Below are positions 35,195 through 45,150 of a stretch of 64,000 bases of DNA, piece by piece. Position 1 is the stretch's first letter. Every line of letters starts with the position of its first letter. The notes below the pieces were generated by a model. The model made no database searches, had not been told where the DNA came from, and saw only the letters and a program-made list of their open reading frames with translations. Source of the stretch: Blasia pusilla (lineage: Eukaryota; Marchantiophyta; Marchantiopsida; Blasiales); NCBI GenBank assembly GCA_050084515.1, contig CM114274.1:1798001-1862000 (forward strand), written 5' to 3'. A program made the translations under genes and the position numbers.

Positions 35195-35985
35195 TCATGG
35201 CCAAGTGACTATTCCACTAAAACCAGCCACAGATGCTAACAGTGTTGGGGAAGACCCTCCTGGTCGAGTCCCATAAATAAATCTCACAGGAACTTGGCTC
35301 ATACGTCCATCCCTGGACTGCCAACCAGGTCTATAAGATGCTGTCTCAGTCCTGTAATCCATCTGAAAACCCATCGGGTACAATACTGCTCCTCCAACTA
35401 GTATATCATACGACTCGGTTGATGTGACTACCGTAGGTACTCCCAACCGGGAGCTATCAGTCGCATGATCTGGTCTCAACTGTACAGAAAACTTCTCCCG
35501 TGTCATGAATTGAGACCTATCATTGGCTCCTCCAAGTGATGTTTGAATCTGGAATGGGCAAGGCTCAAGCTCTGACCTCCGAATACCCAAACCAATACAT
35601 GCCGCCTTTCCCAACATCAAAGGTTGGGCACCAGAGTCTAACAAGACTCTATCTGGTCTATACACCTGTCCTGTAGGACTCACAATTGGAATATCCCACT
35701 CCGGTTGTCCAACATACATACACTAGGTGTAAGCCTCTCACGATCAATGGCAGGCCGGGCTGGTAATGCATCCATCTTCGCGGCCGCTTTGCGCCAAGTA
35801 GCACTGGTACTCAATGCTACACCTAACATAGAGGGTCGCTCCACCGCAACACCTTCATCCACCTCAGCACGTGTAGCACTAACACCCCCACGTTCACACA
35901 ACGTGGCTACTAGCTGAAATACATGAGCTAAGTCAACTCCTAAAGCCATAAGCTCCGTGGCCGAAAACAATGGGGATCCCAACAC
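35195..35985 (-). pseudogene. E2 retropepsin-like aspartic protease
   Basis: The linker FSATELMALGVDLAHVFQLV and ATLCERGGV is followed, after a one-base shift near 35700, by the protease. VLLDSGAQPLMLGKAA has the D-S-G active site (about 35640). Then come FQIQTSLGG, STESYDILVGGAVLYPMGF and RMSQVPVRFIYG. The DSGA motif is the retroviral-type catalytic loop, and the enzyme works as a dimer on gag-pol. A TGA at about 35195 separates it from the methyltransferase. Apart from the shift it is well kept. Confidence 0.8.
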
Positions 35986-36038
35986 TCAAGTTGCCATCCA
36001 TAATCTTTGCCTTTGACTCGATCTTTGATCTGTGTCTA

Positions 36039-37448
36039 CTACACGTGATGTAGATGCCTCAGTCCCCACTGTCGACTCAATAGGCTGCGTAGGAACCATG
36101 GATGGAGTCCTAAGCACCTCAGACAACAAGAATAACTGGGGAAGCCTAGCCTGCCTCCCAGCCTCACCCCTCTCGGAGCTACTCCACCACGGCCGCGGCC
36201 TGATCTCAACTCTGGATGAAGATCAAAGCAACACTCTCGAGGATGACCTGGTCTCCTGCAATGATCACACTGAGTTGGGGCCGATTGAGGCCCATCCTCC
36301 AAAGTCCGTCTCCCATCCTCTTGAGGACAAAACTTCCTAACATGATCACCTCCACATGTCCAACATGACTGTCCTTGCTACGGGGCAGCAAATGAAGGCA
36401 ATGGTCTCTACGCAAGTGTCCCTCTAGGACCTGACTGAGGTCGTGTGTACCCCCCACGACTCCCACTACTACTACCATCACCACTACTACGAGACTGTGA
36501 GGTGGACTGCTGAACACGAGAAGTAGTAGTTGTATCCCTACTGAATGCGGATGTCACCACTCTCTCCTTCACCATGTTAAGCTCAATCTTCTCAGATAGA
36601 GCAAACACATGGGTCAATATGGATGAATTATCACTCATAAGAGTAGCATCACATACCCTGCGGCGCAACTCTCTGTCCAAGATCCCATACCAAAACTGGA
36701 CTGCCTGAGCCTCAATCACACCCTAGGTAACTGAAATCAAGCGTCGCATATGAGTGTATGCCTCACGAAGAATCTCACCAGTCTTTCGCTCAATTTCTTG
36801 AAGACTCCTCAACTTCTCTGTCTTCACTCCCTGATAGTTCTTCTTCCACCTCTTGAAGAACTCTGCAACCGGGCTGAACGATGGTGGGGCACTAGTACCT
36901 CCATTAGTACCCCCACTGGTACCTCCATGGGTACCTCCACTGGTACCTCCACTCCGGCTCATACTCGTACCACTCAACGTCGGGCTGGCTGGCATAGTAA
37001 GAGCACTACTACCAATACCACCATGGATGATAGACACATAGCCTGGAGACCAATATTGTCTCCACGCCTCAATCTCATCAACATGGTCCTTCCTAAACTC
37101 ATGGTAATCATCCATGGGTGGTCCCTCCAAGTGCTCAAACAACCCCTTCCAAGCCAAGAAGGGTGTAAACAACGTGGCGTTCCGCAACATCTGCATATCA
37201 CACCACGTATCAAACTCATGCATGAAGTCCTCCAACTCAATGGTGCCCACTGCACCCGAGAATCGTCGTGGGCCCTTCATGGCCCCATATATCCCGTCCA
37301 TGTCCCAAATCAATGGAGCTGCAACACTCGATAACAACGTATAAGACTCGGTGTTTGGAACACCCTCGTCCTCCTCTTCATCAACCGTCGGAAGTGGAAA
37401 AGTTAACCGATACCTAAATCCACTCCGTGTGAAACCACCACTGTCCAC
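36039..37448 (-). pseudogene. E2 gag (capsid and nucleocapsid)
   Basis: The frame starts MDSGGFTRSGFRYRL at 37448 and is open for 241 aa. It includes RRFSGAVGTIELEDFMHEFD, LFEHLEGPPMDDYHEFRKD and NYQGVKTEKLRSLQEI (Ty3 gag homology), then AVQFWYGILDRELRRRVCDA after a frame break at 36720. Two zinc knuckles follow, CWTCGGDHVRKFC and CDHCRRPGHPRECC (36345-36240), and an Arg/Gly-rich tail. Between the capsid halves is a Gly-Thr-Ser tandem (SGGTSGGTHGGT type, 36890-36960). Gag packages element RNA into particles. Confidence 0.8.
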
Positions 37449-38023
37449 ACCACAGTCCCCAACTTGACCATCCTACAGCTCCGTGATGACCAATGCCGAT
37501 GCCGCACCACCACCAAATTACCACCACTAAGTAACCAAGTGATGTCGATGTCGCTATACTATTATAGCTCTACTAGCTATGGGTGTAGGCAACCTAACCT
37601 ATCATCACCACAAGAAGCCTCCCACGGTCTACTGGTCATCACTCCAACCTCACTACCGGTAGCACACAGGAGTAACACTACTCTGGAAATCAGCGTCAAC
37701 CCTAACAATGGGCGCGCAAGCAAGAAGCAACGATGGAGGGGATCCAAACACAGGAAGTCCAACAACAACCCTCCAATCGCAAATGGAAATCAAGGTAACA
37801 CAATCCACCAAACGTGGCACCCCTTGAATCCACAGAACCCACCACACAATTCTAACGCAATAGCTACTCCGCCGCGGGTCGATGACGTGCTAGTCGGCCT
37901 CGCAGCACTTGAAAATATCACCTGCATGGAGAGGCTAGACCGTAGTATGCGCTAGAGTTCTATCAACAAAAAACTTGAGATGCATAAAACACCTAACACA
38001 TCTCCGAACAACACCAAATGAGC

Positions 38024-38121
38024 TACACCAGTGTGTACACTGGCATAGTTAAGAACTCAGTAGTTAAGCGTCTTCCAAGCAGAATAGCCCAAAGATGGGT
38101 GACCAGTTATGCAACACTCAA
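38024..38121 (+). ncRNA. 5S-rRNA-like sequence (degenerate) in the E2 leader
   Basis: The plus strand carries the landmark parts of plant 5S rRNA in order. CTACACCAGTG lies where 5S has ATACCAGCAC. GAACTCAGTAGTTAAGCG (38053-38070) is the internal promoter box A region with one or two changes. GATGGGTGACC (38094-38104) is box C. The spacing between boxes is about as in 5S, but the 3' end is shortened and the stem cannot close properly. It is not a functional 5S gene. It resembles 5S-derived parts carried by Cassandra-type retroelements or SINE3, which could drive Pol III transcription. Confidence 0.7.
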
Positions 38122-38152
38122 ATCACAAATCCTGCAAAAACTGCCTCACGCC

Positions 38153-38176
38153 CAAGCAAGCAAGCTTGCTTGCTTG
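38153..38176. repeat. 24-bp perfect palindrome
   Basis: Repeats of CAAG and CTTG are centred on AAGCTT (38162-38167) and form a perfect 12+12 palindrome immediately after the 5S-like block. It may be a simple-sequence accident or a hairpin. Confidence 0.8.
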
Positions 38177-39012
38177 CTCCTTGCTCCTTGCTCTGCCTCT
38201 CACGCCCACTCGCCCCGAGCTACCACGAGTTGCCTCGAAGCCTTGAAACCTCAAAACGCCGAGACATGCCCCTATCGCCACACTTCGCCATGCGTTGCTA
38301 TGGAGAGAGGCCCAACCAGGGCGCCCCCAACGAGATAGGCGTCTCCAACAATGAACGAGTCACCAACCAACCATCCCCTCCGATCTGCTGTCCACCATAG
38401 CCAGACCTTGAGCTAGTCCGCAAAATTTCGATCATCAATTACTCCACAAATCCTCAACCAAAATTGAATCTGTTTCAACTTAAATTCAATTGACCACCAT
38501 AGCTATCTCTACACAAAAAATCAGTTACAACCGAGCTTTGTACTGTGAGCTAAAAACCAGACAAACTTGCTGTCCATACACCTCCAGAATCGCAAATCCG
38601 ATAGCGCTTCCGCCCAGTTTCATGCACGCAGAAATCCGCAACGCTCCACAAACTTGAGCAGATAGCTTCACATGAGATCACAGTACAAGTAGCAACAAGA
38701 ACCTCTCACCCGATCTGGATGAACTTCAACAGAGCTTCCGCACTCCAAGCTCTCCACATCAGAAAATCGTCGAACACGAACCAGAATCTTCAATCCTTGA
38801 TAACTTCCAACTCCCTTGACGAAATCCGGCGATCTAAAGCACGTTGGAAAGCTCTCACCAAGGCGTTTCTTTCCTAACCAACCACGCACCAGATTCCTAC
38901 CTCCAAAATAGGCCACAAGCCACGAACATCCACGGCTGAATACACAATCAGCCCTAACCAGATCCTACTGATCCACAATCAAAGCTACAATCGATCTACT
39001 CCAGTTCTTTGA

Positions 39013-39381
39013 GTGAAATCCGTGAAAGACCTACTGTCATAAAACACATATAAAATCACATACAATCGAGCCAAACCCACTCCACGATGGGAGAATCTAG
39101 GTCGAAGCTTGCGGGAAACACCATAACCAAGAGCTCTACTCACTACCAAGGCTAACTCCCAACGCAACAGGCTCAACTCAAAGAACTAACTATTCTTTGG
39201 GTGCACTCCACACTATATCCTCCAACCTAAAAGCGGGCCCTAGTGGGAAAGTCACCCCCAACTAAGTAACCCCCAACCCTATGTATGAAACCGCATCTCT
39301 ACCTAGCCACTATCGTCCTACATAAGGTATGGCCTCTACTAGCACACTATACTCTACGACATAATCCGTATGGTCATGACA
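39013..39381 (-). repeat. E2 5' terminal segment B
   Basis: It matches 30205-30555 with few changes, including GGGAGAATCTAGGTCGAAGC and the end GGTCATGACA. A 15-bp duplication (near 39258, AACTAAGTAACCCCC) distinguishes this copy. The segment A that should complete an ordinary LTR on its inner side is absent. Confidence 0.78.
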
Positions 39382-40510
39382 GCACACGTCCATGACGCTG
39401 ACGAGTGCAATCACGCTAATGATGGGCTCCACCACATTACCAACAAGTAATCGTAGGCGACTGTTGCTGAGCCGCATATGAAGGCATAGGTCTATGTGGC
39501 ACGGCCTCTCGGTATCCTCCATGAGCTTGTGGTGCCACAGTTAAACTATATCGGAGTCCACGTTGCTGCACTAGTGGTGCAGACAATTGTGAGTGCTCTC
39601 GCCCAGAACCCATGGTGGCTACGCTCCCCTCCGCCATGTTGCGCTCAAGTTTCTTTACGGTCCTAAAAATATCTCTCAACGTAGGGAGGTGTTCATAAAA
39701 AGCACCCCCTCTCGCACCCATGTCCGCAGGATCCGGTCCAGCATCGTGTACCATGACTGGATAGCCTAAGCCTCTGTTACCCCTGAGTGACGTTGATCAA
39801 CCAGCGCAAGCGAGTGTAAGCCTCACGCAAACTCTCACCCAGATGCATCTGGAAGTCATGGATGCTCCGCAACCTCTCCGTCCATACCCCTTGGTAGCTC
39901 GCCCTCAACTCAGCAAAGAACTCAACCACGGGGTTGAACTTGGGACAAACCCGACTAGATGGTGCAATTGCTCTAGTGCGAGTGACTCCTCCTAAAACGT
40001 CACTAGTGGAAGAGGAAGTAGCCTCTCTAGACTCCTCCTCCTTATCTAGGAACGGCTCCGTCCATGACATATAGTGTGGGTCACACTAGAGTCGCCATGC
40101 CTCAATCTCCTAGGCATATATGTGGGAGAACTCATGGTAATTGTCCATGGGCGCCCCCTCTAAATGCTAGAACATACCGTTCCATATTATAAACGGATTG
40201 AACTCTCTAGAGTTCCTAGCCTGCTGTGAGTCACACCAATTCCGCACTGAAGTCGTGTAGCTCTATAGTGCCTACAACGCCCGAAAACCTACGCGGCCCT
40301 CTATCCCGGTCGTCCATCTCGTATGCCCAACTGGTAGGACCACTCATTGTGTACGGTGGATCACTAACACACTCCTCTATACGCTACCCCTCGTCTGAAG
40401 ACGACACAAAAGGAGATCGAGGTGGTCTCTCACGTGGAGACCCTCGAAACCTCACACCACTCCGGGTAAACCCTCTAGAGCTACTCTCAAGTCTACTACC
40501 TCGCCTCTAA
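39382..40510 (-). pseudogene. E3 gag N-terminal and central part
   Basis: Reading down from 40510: SSRGFTRSGVRFRGS (like E2 FTRSGFRYR), RRFSGVVGTIELHDF, then ASYQGVWTERLRSIHDFQMH and LGESLREAYTRLRWLINVTQG (39777-39900). Then RDIFRTVKKLERNMAE (39640) comes in another frame. It continues after the E2 insertion at 30096 with the zinc knuckle. Several stops are present, so it is a pseudogene. Confidence 0.72.
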
Positions 40511-42873
40511 AAATCCCGAAAGGACGTCTTGATGGCCCTTGTGCCCCTCTCACATAATCACTCTCAATCTCGCGAGTAATCCCTCAATCCCTCAAACTAA
40601 ACATATGACACTCAATCTACACTCTCTCACTAAGACGTGTGTTGTGCGGCAATAAGTAGCGTTGTTGTATAGTAAAATCACCCGCTATGTAAACTCCTCT
40701 ATCATTAAGTGTTAGAAAGATTTTTATTAGTATTAAGTAAATTAGCCTAGGAAAATGAAATTCCCATGTTTAAACCTCTTTAGGGTGACTCATTTGCACG
40801 GGCCCAACTTTAGGAAAAGAGATAATAAATAAAAGATGGGATTAGAAAAGTAAAGTAGTGGGGTTGATGCTTTAATAAAACAAAAGCAAAAGTAGTCTTG
40901 GTTGGTGGCTAGGGTTGGTGGGGTAGTTTGGAAGATATGAAGGGAGTAAAAGAGGATATTTTGGAAGAGATAAGAGATAATATACTTGTGTCAAAATATG
41001 GCCAAAGCCTTGAGAAGAAACCATGTGCCACAAGATAAAATTAGCCATATTTCGTACTCTTGTGGATCCCTTGTGAGTATATAAAGAGGAGGGACCTTCA
41101 AGGGTTCATCACCTTCTACTTCACATCTTAAGTTTCTCGTGTCACTCTTGAGTGTATGGCTTTGGGATTGCTTGCTCTTCCAATGAGAGTGGATTACCCC
41201 TCTTGGGAGAGTAACTTGACCTTGGTCTATTCTTCGAGAGGTTTCTACAGTGTGGTATGTATGGAGATGAGAGACTTGTCACCTTAGATGAGTTTAGTCA
41301 TACTAGAAATAGAGATGGTTTGGGTTGTTATTTTCCCAATGAGAGTGGATTATCCCTCTTGGGAGAGCAACTCCGCCAAATCTCATTCTAGAGGAGAGTA
41401 GAGGATGTTTGTCAAGTATGGATAGGGGTGGAGCACGAGTTATGCCGGATTTTCCTTTCCTTAACCCGTATCACGCCAAAATTTTGTTTGTAGATAGGCA
41501 CTGGTTCATTCGCTATCTAGTTTATCACTTTGGGAACGTGTTCATGAACCAACTGATGCAATCTCTAACTCCGGTGATTCTTCCTATAGTCACGTACGGA
41601 AGGACATGGGATTGCACTTTGTATGTCCTTATATAGCTATCCATGGACGTCAATAGGCCTGCTCAAGTAGAGTTTAACACTGGTTGTGCTATTTTCCTTG
41701 TGTACAAACGTAAAGTAGTTTACAGGGATTTCATAGTTAGGAATTTTGGAGTTCCATGTTATGAAGAAGTGATCGCCTCAGCACTACCACTCGTAATTCC
41801 AGTCGTGAGAGAATAGAGAGTTTACATAATAATTATGTACTGAAAAAGGAGAAATTCTTATAGAGTTTGACTTGCATCAACCACGTCTGCTGCAGCTAGA
41901 AGCTCCGCCCTTACTCGAAGAAAGGCTCTTGACACGATAGCGTGGTGCGGCAAATCAACTCATCTATCGTCTCATCAAAAAACCATCCTCAACTTTGGAC
42001 ATCCCACACAGTTCTATGTCCCCTAAACCCATACATCATCGATGCTCTCAGCATCAACACGAAACCCAATATCCCAAATAATTTCCCAATACCCGGAAAT
42101 GCCTCACACGTGCAAGGTAAGAGACCAAAATTGATAACCTGACAATAATGTCGATGTCGCTCCTCGGCAACTGCAAATCTCGACCCCAACTTCGTCGTGA
42201 AGGTAACTCCTCCAATCAGCAAGTTGTATTCCTCTTGTACTGACGTTGCTCAAACCTCCTCGATGTGCGGTGTAAGTCCAACAGTCCGATGTGGCATTGG
42301 CGGTACGGAATGGCTACAAACGACATGACACTCGGGAATGGGGTGTGGCACTTGGTGGCATACCCTCCTCAATCAGAAATTCGCACGCTCTTCTCTTTAT
42401 TGAAGGAGCGGCTCCGTGATCAAGACGGTGCGGTGCGGCCACGAGCGGTACGACTCGACAATCGGCGCCGCGTTGCGGCTATGGGCGTCACGGCACGATA
42501 CTCGATCGTCGTCGAGCGGCTATCAATCACAACATAGCAGCATGAAATGAAAACTCAAACACCATAACCCGAGGTCACTTGCCATCACTGGTTGATGATG
42601 AAACTGTGATGATGGTGGCGGCCAAAACAAAGTACGTGGTGGCGGTGCAAGTCAGAGAATCATCGGTCGTCGTGGAAGTCCGTTCACTCCGTAATGGCGG
42701 CAATGGCATCCAAGTGTGTACATAGGCCAAACGCGGCTCTGAGCAGTGCTAGGCGGCGGCGGCGGTGGCCGACGGTGGATGGTGGATGATGGATGCTGGA
42801 ACGGTGACGGTTCACAGTCGATGGCAGACTGTTGGCGGTGACTATGACGGCGGCGACCATCGCCGTCATAGTC
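40511..42873. other. E3 leader region with unassigned sequence
   Basis: This is 2.4 kb between gag and the 5' terminal repeat of E3. A TATATAAAG box-like motif at about 41078-41087 followed by repeated GAGAGTGGATTA(C/T)CCCTCTTGGGAGAG blocks (41185 and 41341) suggests an LTR-like promoter fragment from another retroelement on the plus strand. Short frames at 41409-41636 (+) and 41989-42222 (-) have no recognised motif. 42600-42840 is rich in GGCGG/GGTGG repeats. Confidence 0.4.
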
Positions 42874-42875
42874 AC
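42838..42875. repeat. Perfect 15-bp inverted repeat at the inner edge of the E3 5' repeat
   Basis: GTGACTATGACGGCG (42838-42852) and CGCCGTCATAGTCAC (42861-42875) are separated by 8 nt. The hairpin abuts the point where similarity between the two E3 terminal repeats ends. Confidence 0.85.
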
Positions 42876-43377
42876 ACAACACCATAGTTCTCACATGTGT
42901 GCACTCTCACATATCTCTCTTAATGTCAAACCAAACCCACTCTCCTAATGAGAGGCTTGGGTTACACTCACAAGGCAAGGGATCATAGCTCCGCCGCCTC
43001 GTACCAAGAGGTTCAACAAAGAGAGAATGAGCTCTCAAACTCTCTCTCTCTCTTTGAGGTATACCCCTCCCCTCCCCTCCCCCAAGCTCTCTCCATGGTA
43101 ACCTATGCTTCCAAGTGACATCCTTGGCTCTTGACCTGATGTAGGAGATCAAGGGCCACTTACCAAAAATATAAAGTTGACCATATACTCAAAATGGTAC
43201 ATATCTAAAATAGTAAGTTCCTCAATATGGATCCAAATGAGCCGAAACGAATAGGAAACTTGCTCTCTCAGGTTTCCCGAGGCCTCAACACGTCATCTTC
43301 GACCTCCTCAGCGTGTCCTCCACTACTCGAGAAGGCGCTCTACTAGATCTCACCGATATATCCTAAAAGACGTGACA
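42874..43377 (-). repeat. E3 5' terminal segment B
   Basis: It matches 26222-26722 over about 500 bp: AAACCCACTCTCCTAATGAG, the CT-rich microsatellite, ACCTCCTCAGCGTGTCC and the end AAAGACGTGACA at 43377. Segment A is missing at its inner end. The outer edge joins the Helitron codons for QLG. Confidence 0.78.
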
Positions 43378-45150
43378 GCCCTAATTGAATAGCAACTTCC
43401 TTAAAGCTTGGATAGATCACTCCATCAATACTTCTAAAGTCTTCAAAAGAAGTTGAACCTCGAAGATGATATAGAAGCAATCTAAGCCAATAATGTTCTC
43501 CTTCTTCTATACAAACATAAAATTCAAAGTAAAATTTTTTGAAATCAAACTTATATAGATAGGTTGTAAAAGAAGAATGGACCAAGTCTATGATGTAAGT
43601 CACTTGGTTGGATGAGATACAATCATCCAATTGATTGGCCGCAACCACTACACCCATGAACTTGACGGTGCCATTTTTTCCCTCCAGGAGTAGAAGGAGG
43701 GGAATTCAAGATATAAGTATGTTCTAGCTAGAGGATCCATATGATTTGTCGCAAAACATTGTGTAAGGGTGGTTTCGGTATTTCTTGCAAGAATTTTTGC
43801 AGGAGTTTCGTGATTACGAAAGTACACCATTTGTGCATCAGGTTGGTGCACAACCAAACTTGCAATATTTGGTATCTCCTTGTATAAATTAAACTTGAAT
43901 GGTCTCAAACGTGCTTAAGAAGAGAAGACATATCTTAAAAAAATGGAAGAAATGAATTAGATTATGACGATAATATTTAGCATCTTTAAATTCTAGAAAA
44001 GTTATGAAGAAAAAAAAGCATGCATTACCTTGCATCCAGTCTCATCAACAATATATGCATTTTTTTCTGTACTTGAACCATGAAAAACTCCAAAAGAAAT
44101 CGTAGTTGAGCCTTTATATACATATTTGTAAAAGTATTTTGCGGTAGACACACTATTGGTGATCTCCAGTTTAATATGGCAATTGAAGAGCACACAGAGT
44201 AGAGGATTGTACGGCATGACCCATCAATTGTCCGGAGGTTTGACACATTTCATAATATTCTTTCCGTTATCCAACCTAATAGGGAACCCAAAGGAGTAAT
44301 GAATTAGTATAATATAGAGAAACTTAGCATTAGGTGAAAGTAGAGAAAAAATGTAATAGAGTGTAGACCCCACATACCTTCAATAGATCGGATATTCATC
44401 TTCACTCTCTGTATTCATGGTAGGAAAAGGCTATGAAAATCCTTTAGTATATTTCTTAGTCACATTATTCATATATATCGCATTAGGAATCTAGGATTCA
44501 TATGTCCACATGGCCCATGCATCATGCAATTAGCCATAGTAGAATAGAGCCTTGGATGAGTATTTTGATTTGGGATTTCACTTGATATGATTGCATCAAA
44601 ATTTGCACTTATATAGGGCTTGTCTTGCAAAACCGCAACGATCAAAGCATGAACATGCGGCAATTTCCTTTTTTGGAATTCCAGCACATGGATGTTTCTT
44701 ACAACTAACCCAATATATGCTTGGTCATGAGAAGATGCATTAATCTTTTTCCCTCAAATGCTCGCATAACTAAATCTGGTATGTTAGCAGATGATATGAT
44801 CTCCTCCCATTTCACATTGCAGATCATGGTCAAGAAGTAGTCAAGCTTTCTAAAGTTTCTAACAATTGCCATTCCATCTAGATGTAATTGTTGCATATGA
44901 CGAGGATCTCCACTTAAAGAAGATGGCATTACAACATGCCGACCAAATGTCCTTCCATCCCCAAATTTTGAAACATAGTATCCTTCATGCCTTGATATAA
45001 TTCAGCTCGTAACTCCTTTTGATTTAAATGGATCCACAAAAACCTTTGTATTTCAAAAAGATATCCATTATATACTCTTAAGTCAATCAACCAAAACGTA
45101 GTAAACAAGTTTTATCTCATGATGGACATCTTGCTTAAAGAAAAAAAGAT
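43378..45150 (-). pseudogene. Helitron Rep (HUH endonuclease) N-terminal half
   Basis: From 45130 downward: FWLIDLRVYNGYLFEIQRF, NQKELRAELYQGMKD, PSSLSGDPRHMQQLHLDGMA, NFRKLDYFLTMICNVKWEEI, then EFQKRKLPHVHALI with the HUH pair (H-V-H). These are followed by AIISSEIPNQ, MMHGPCGHMNP, MPYNPLLCVLFNCHIKLEI, AKYFYKYVYKGSTT, PNIASLVVHQPDAQMVYFRN, TTLTQCFATNHMDPLARTYL, and YWLRLLLYHLRGSTSFEDFR with VIYPSFKEVAIQLG at the break. This is the plant Helitron Rep order. An AT-rich, non-coding interval at 43915-44010 may be an intron or decay. The HUH motif is intact but frames change several times. Rep nicks and joins DNA ends in rolling-circle transposition. Confidence 0.82.

Larger units (their letters stand above)
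37449..39012 (-). other. E2 leader region (5' untranslated), no coding sequence recognised
   Basis: This 1.5-kb stretch lies between the 5' terminal segment and gag. It contains the 5S-rRNA-like block on the opposite strand (38024-38121), a 24-bp perfect palindrome (38153-38176) and otherwise unassigned DNA. A primer-binding site next to segment B was sought but none matching the common initiator tRNA was seen. Confidence 0.45.
30097..39381 (-). mobile_element. E2: most complete Ty3/gypsy element with DNA methyltransferase and PHD finger
   Basis: E2 is a 9.3-kb element on the minus strand, flanked by GCAC at 30093-30096 and 39382-39385. It is inserted in the gag of E3: E3 coding resumes on both sides of it. 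The order on the coding strand is terminal segment B (39381-39013), leader with a 5S-like block, gag (37448-36039), protease (35985-35195), methyltransferase (35188-34180), RT-RNase H (33985-32408), integrase (32395-31130), PHD finger (31100-30837), polypurine tract, and A-B-A. About seven stops or shifts interrupt gag-pol, so this copy is inactive, yet each domain except the methyltransferase target-recognition part is complete. Confidence 0.9.
26077..43377 (-). mobile_element. E3: Ty3/gypsy element of the methyltransferase/PHD family, split by E2
   Basis: E3 lies on the minus strand. Its outer ends are TGTCACG (5', at 43377) and GCGCACGACA (3', at 26077), exactly bounded by Helitron coding sequence. 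Its own sequence is 26077-30096 plus 39382-43377, about 8.0 kb. Reading along it: segment B (43377-42874), unassigned leader (42873-40511), gag (40510-39382 and 30096-29350), protease linker, then a deletion that removed protease core, methyltransferase and most of RT, then RNase H, integrase, a damaged PHD finger, and the A-B-A terminal repeats. No target duplication is obvious. It is non-autonomous and dead. Confidence 0.8.
24003..45150 (-). mobile_element. Helitron (RepHel) remnant, split by nested retrotransposons E3 and E2
   Basis: The Helitron reads on the minus strand from Rep (45150 down to 43378) to helicase (26076 down to 24221), with a GCCC...GGGC hairpin near its 3' end (24005-24024). 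The two halves join inside one protein segment. The Rep half ends EVAIQLG at 43378, and the helicase half begins with ILEDDSG at 26076. In Helitron proteins those two blocks are consecutive, so 26077-43377 is an insertion. Frames are broken and the P-loop is degraded, so the element is dead. Confidence 0.8.

Noticed and set aside
36750-37334. 194-codon plus-strand frame
   Set aside because: It is the antisense shadow of the E2 gag frame, which has clear homologues in E3 and E1.
38024-38121. A functional 5S rRNA gene
   Set aside because: The 3' part is shortened and the terminal stem cannot form. It lies in a retrotransposon leader, not in an array.
26077-43377. A tyrosine-recombinase DIRS element, because of the split repeats
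   Set aside because: The coding region has an HHCC/DDE integrase and Ty3 order. No tyrosine recombinase was seen.
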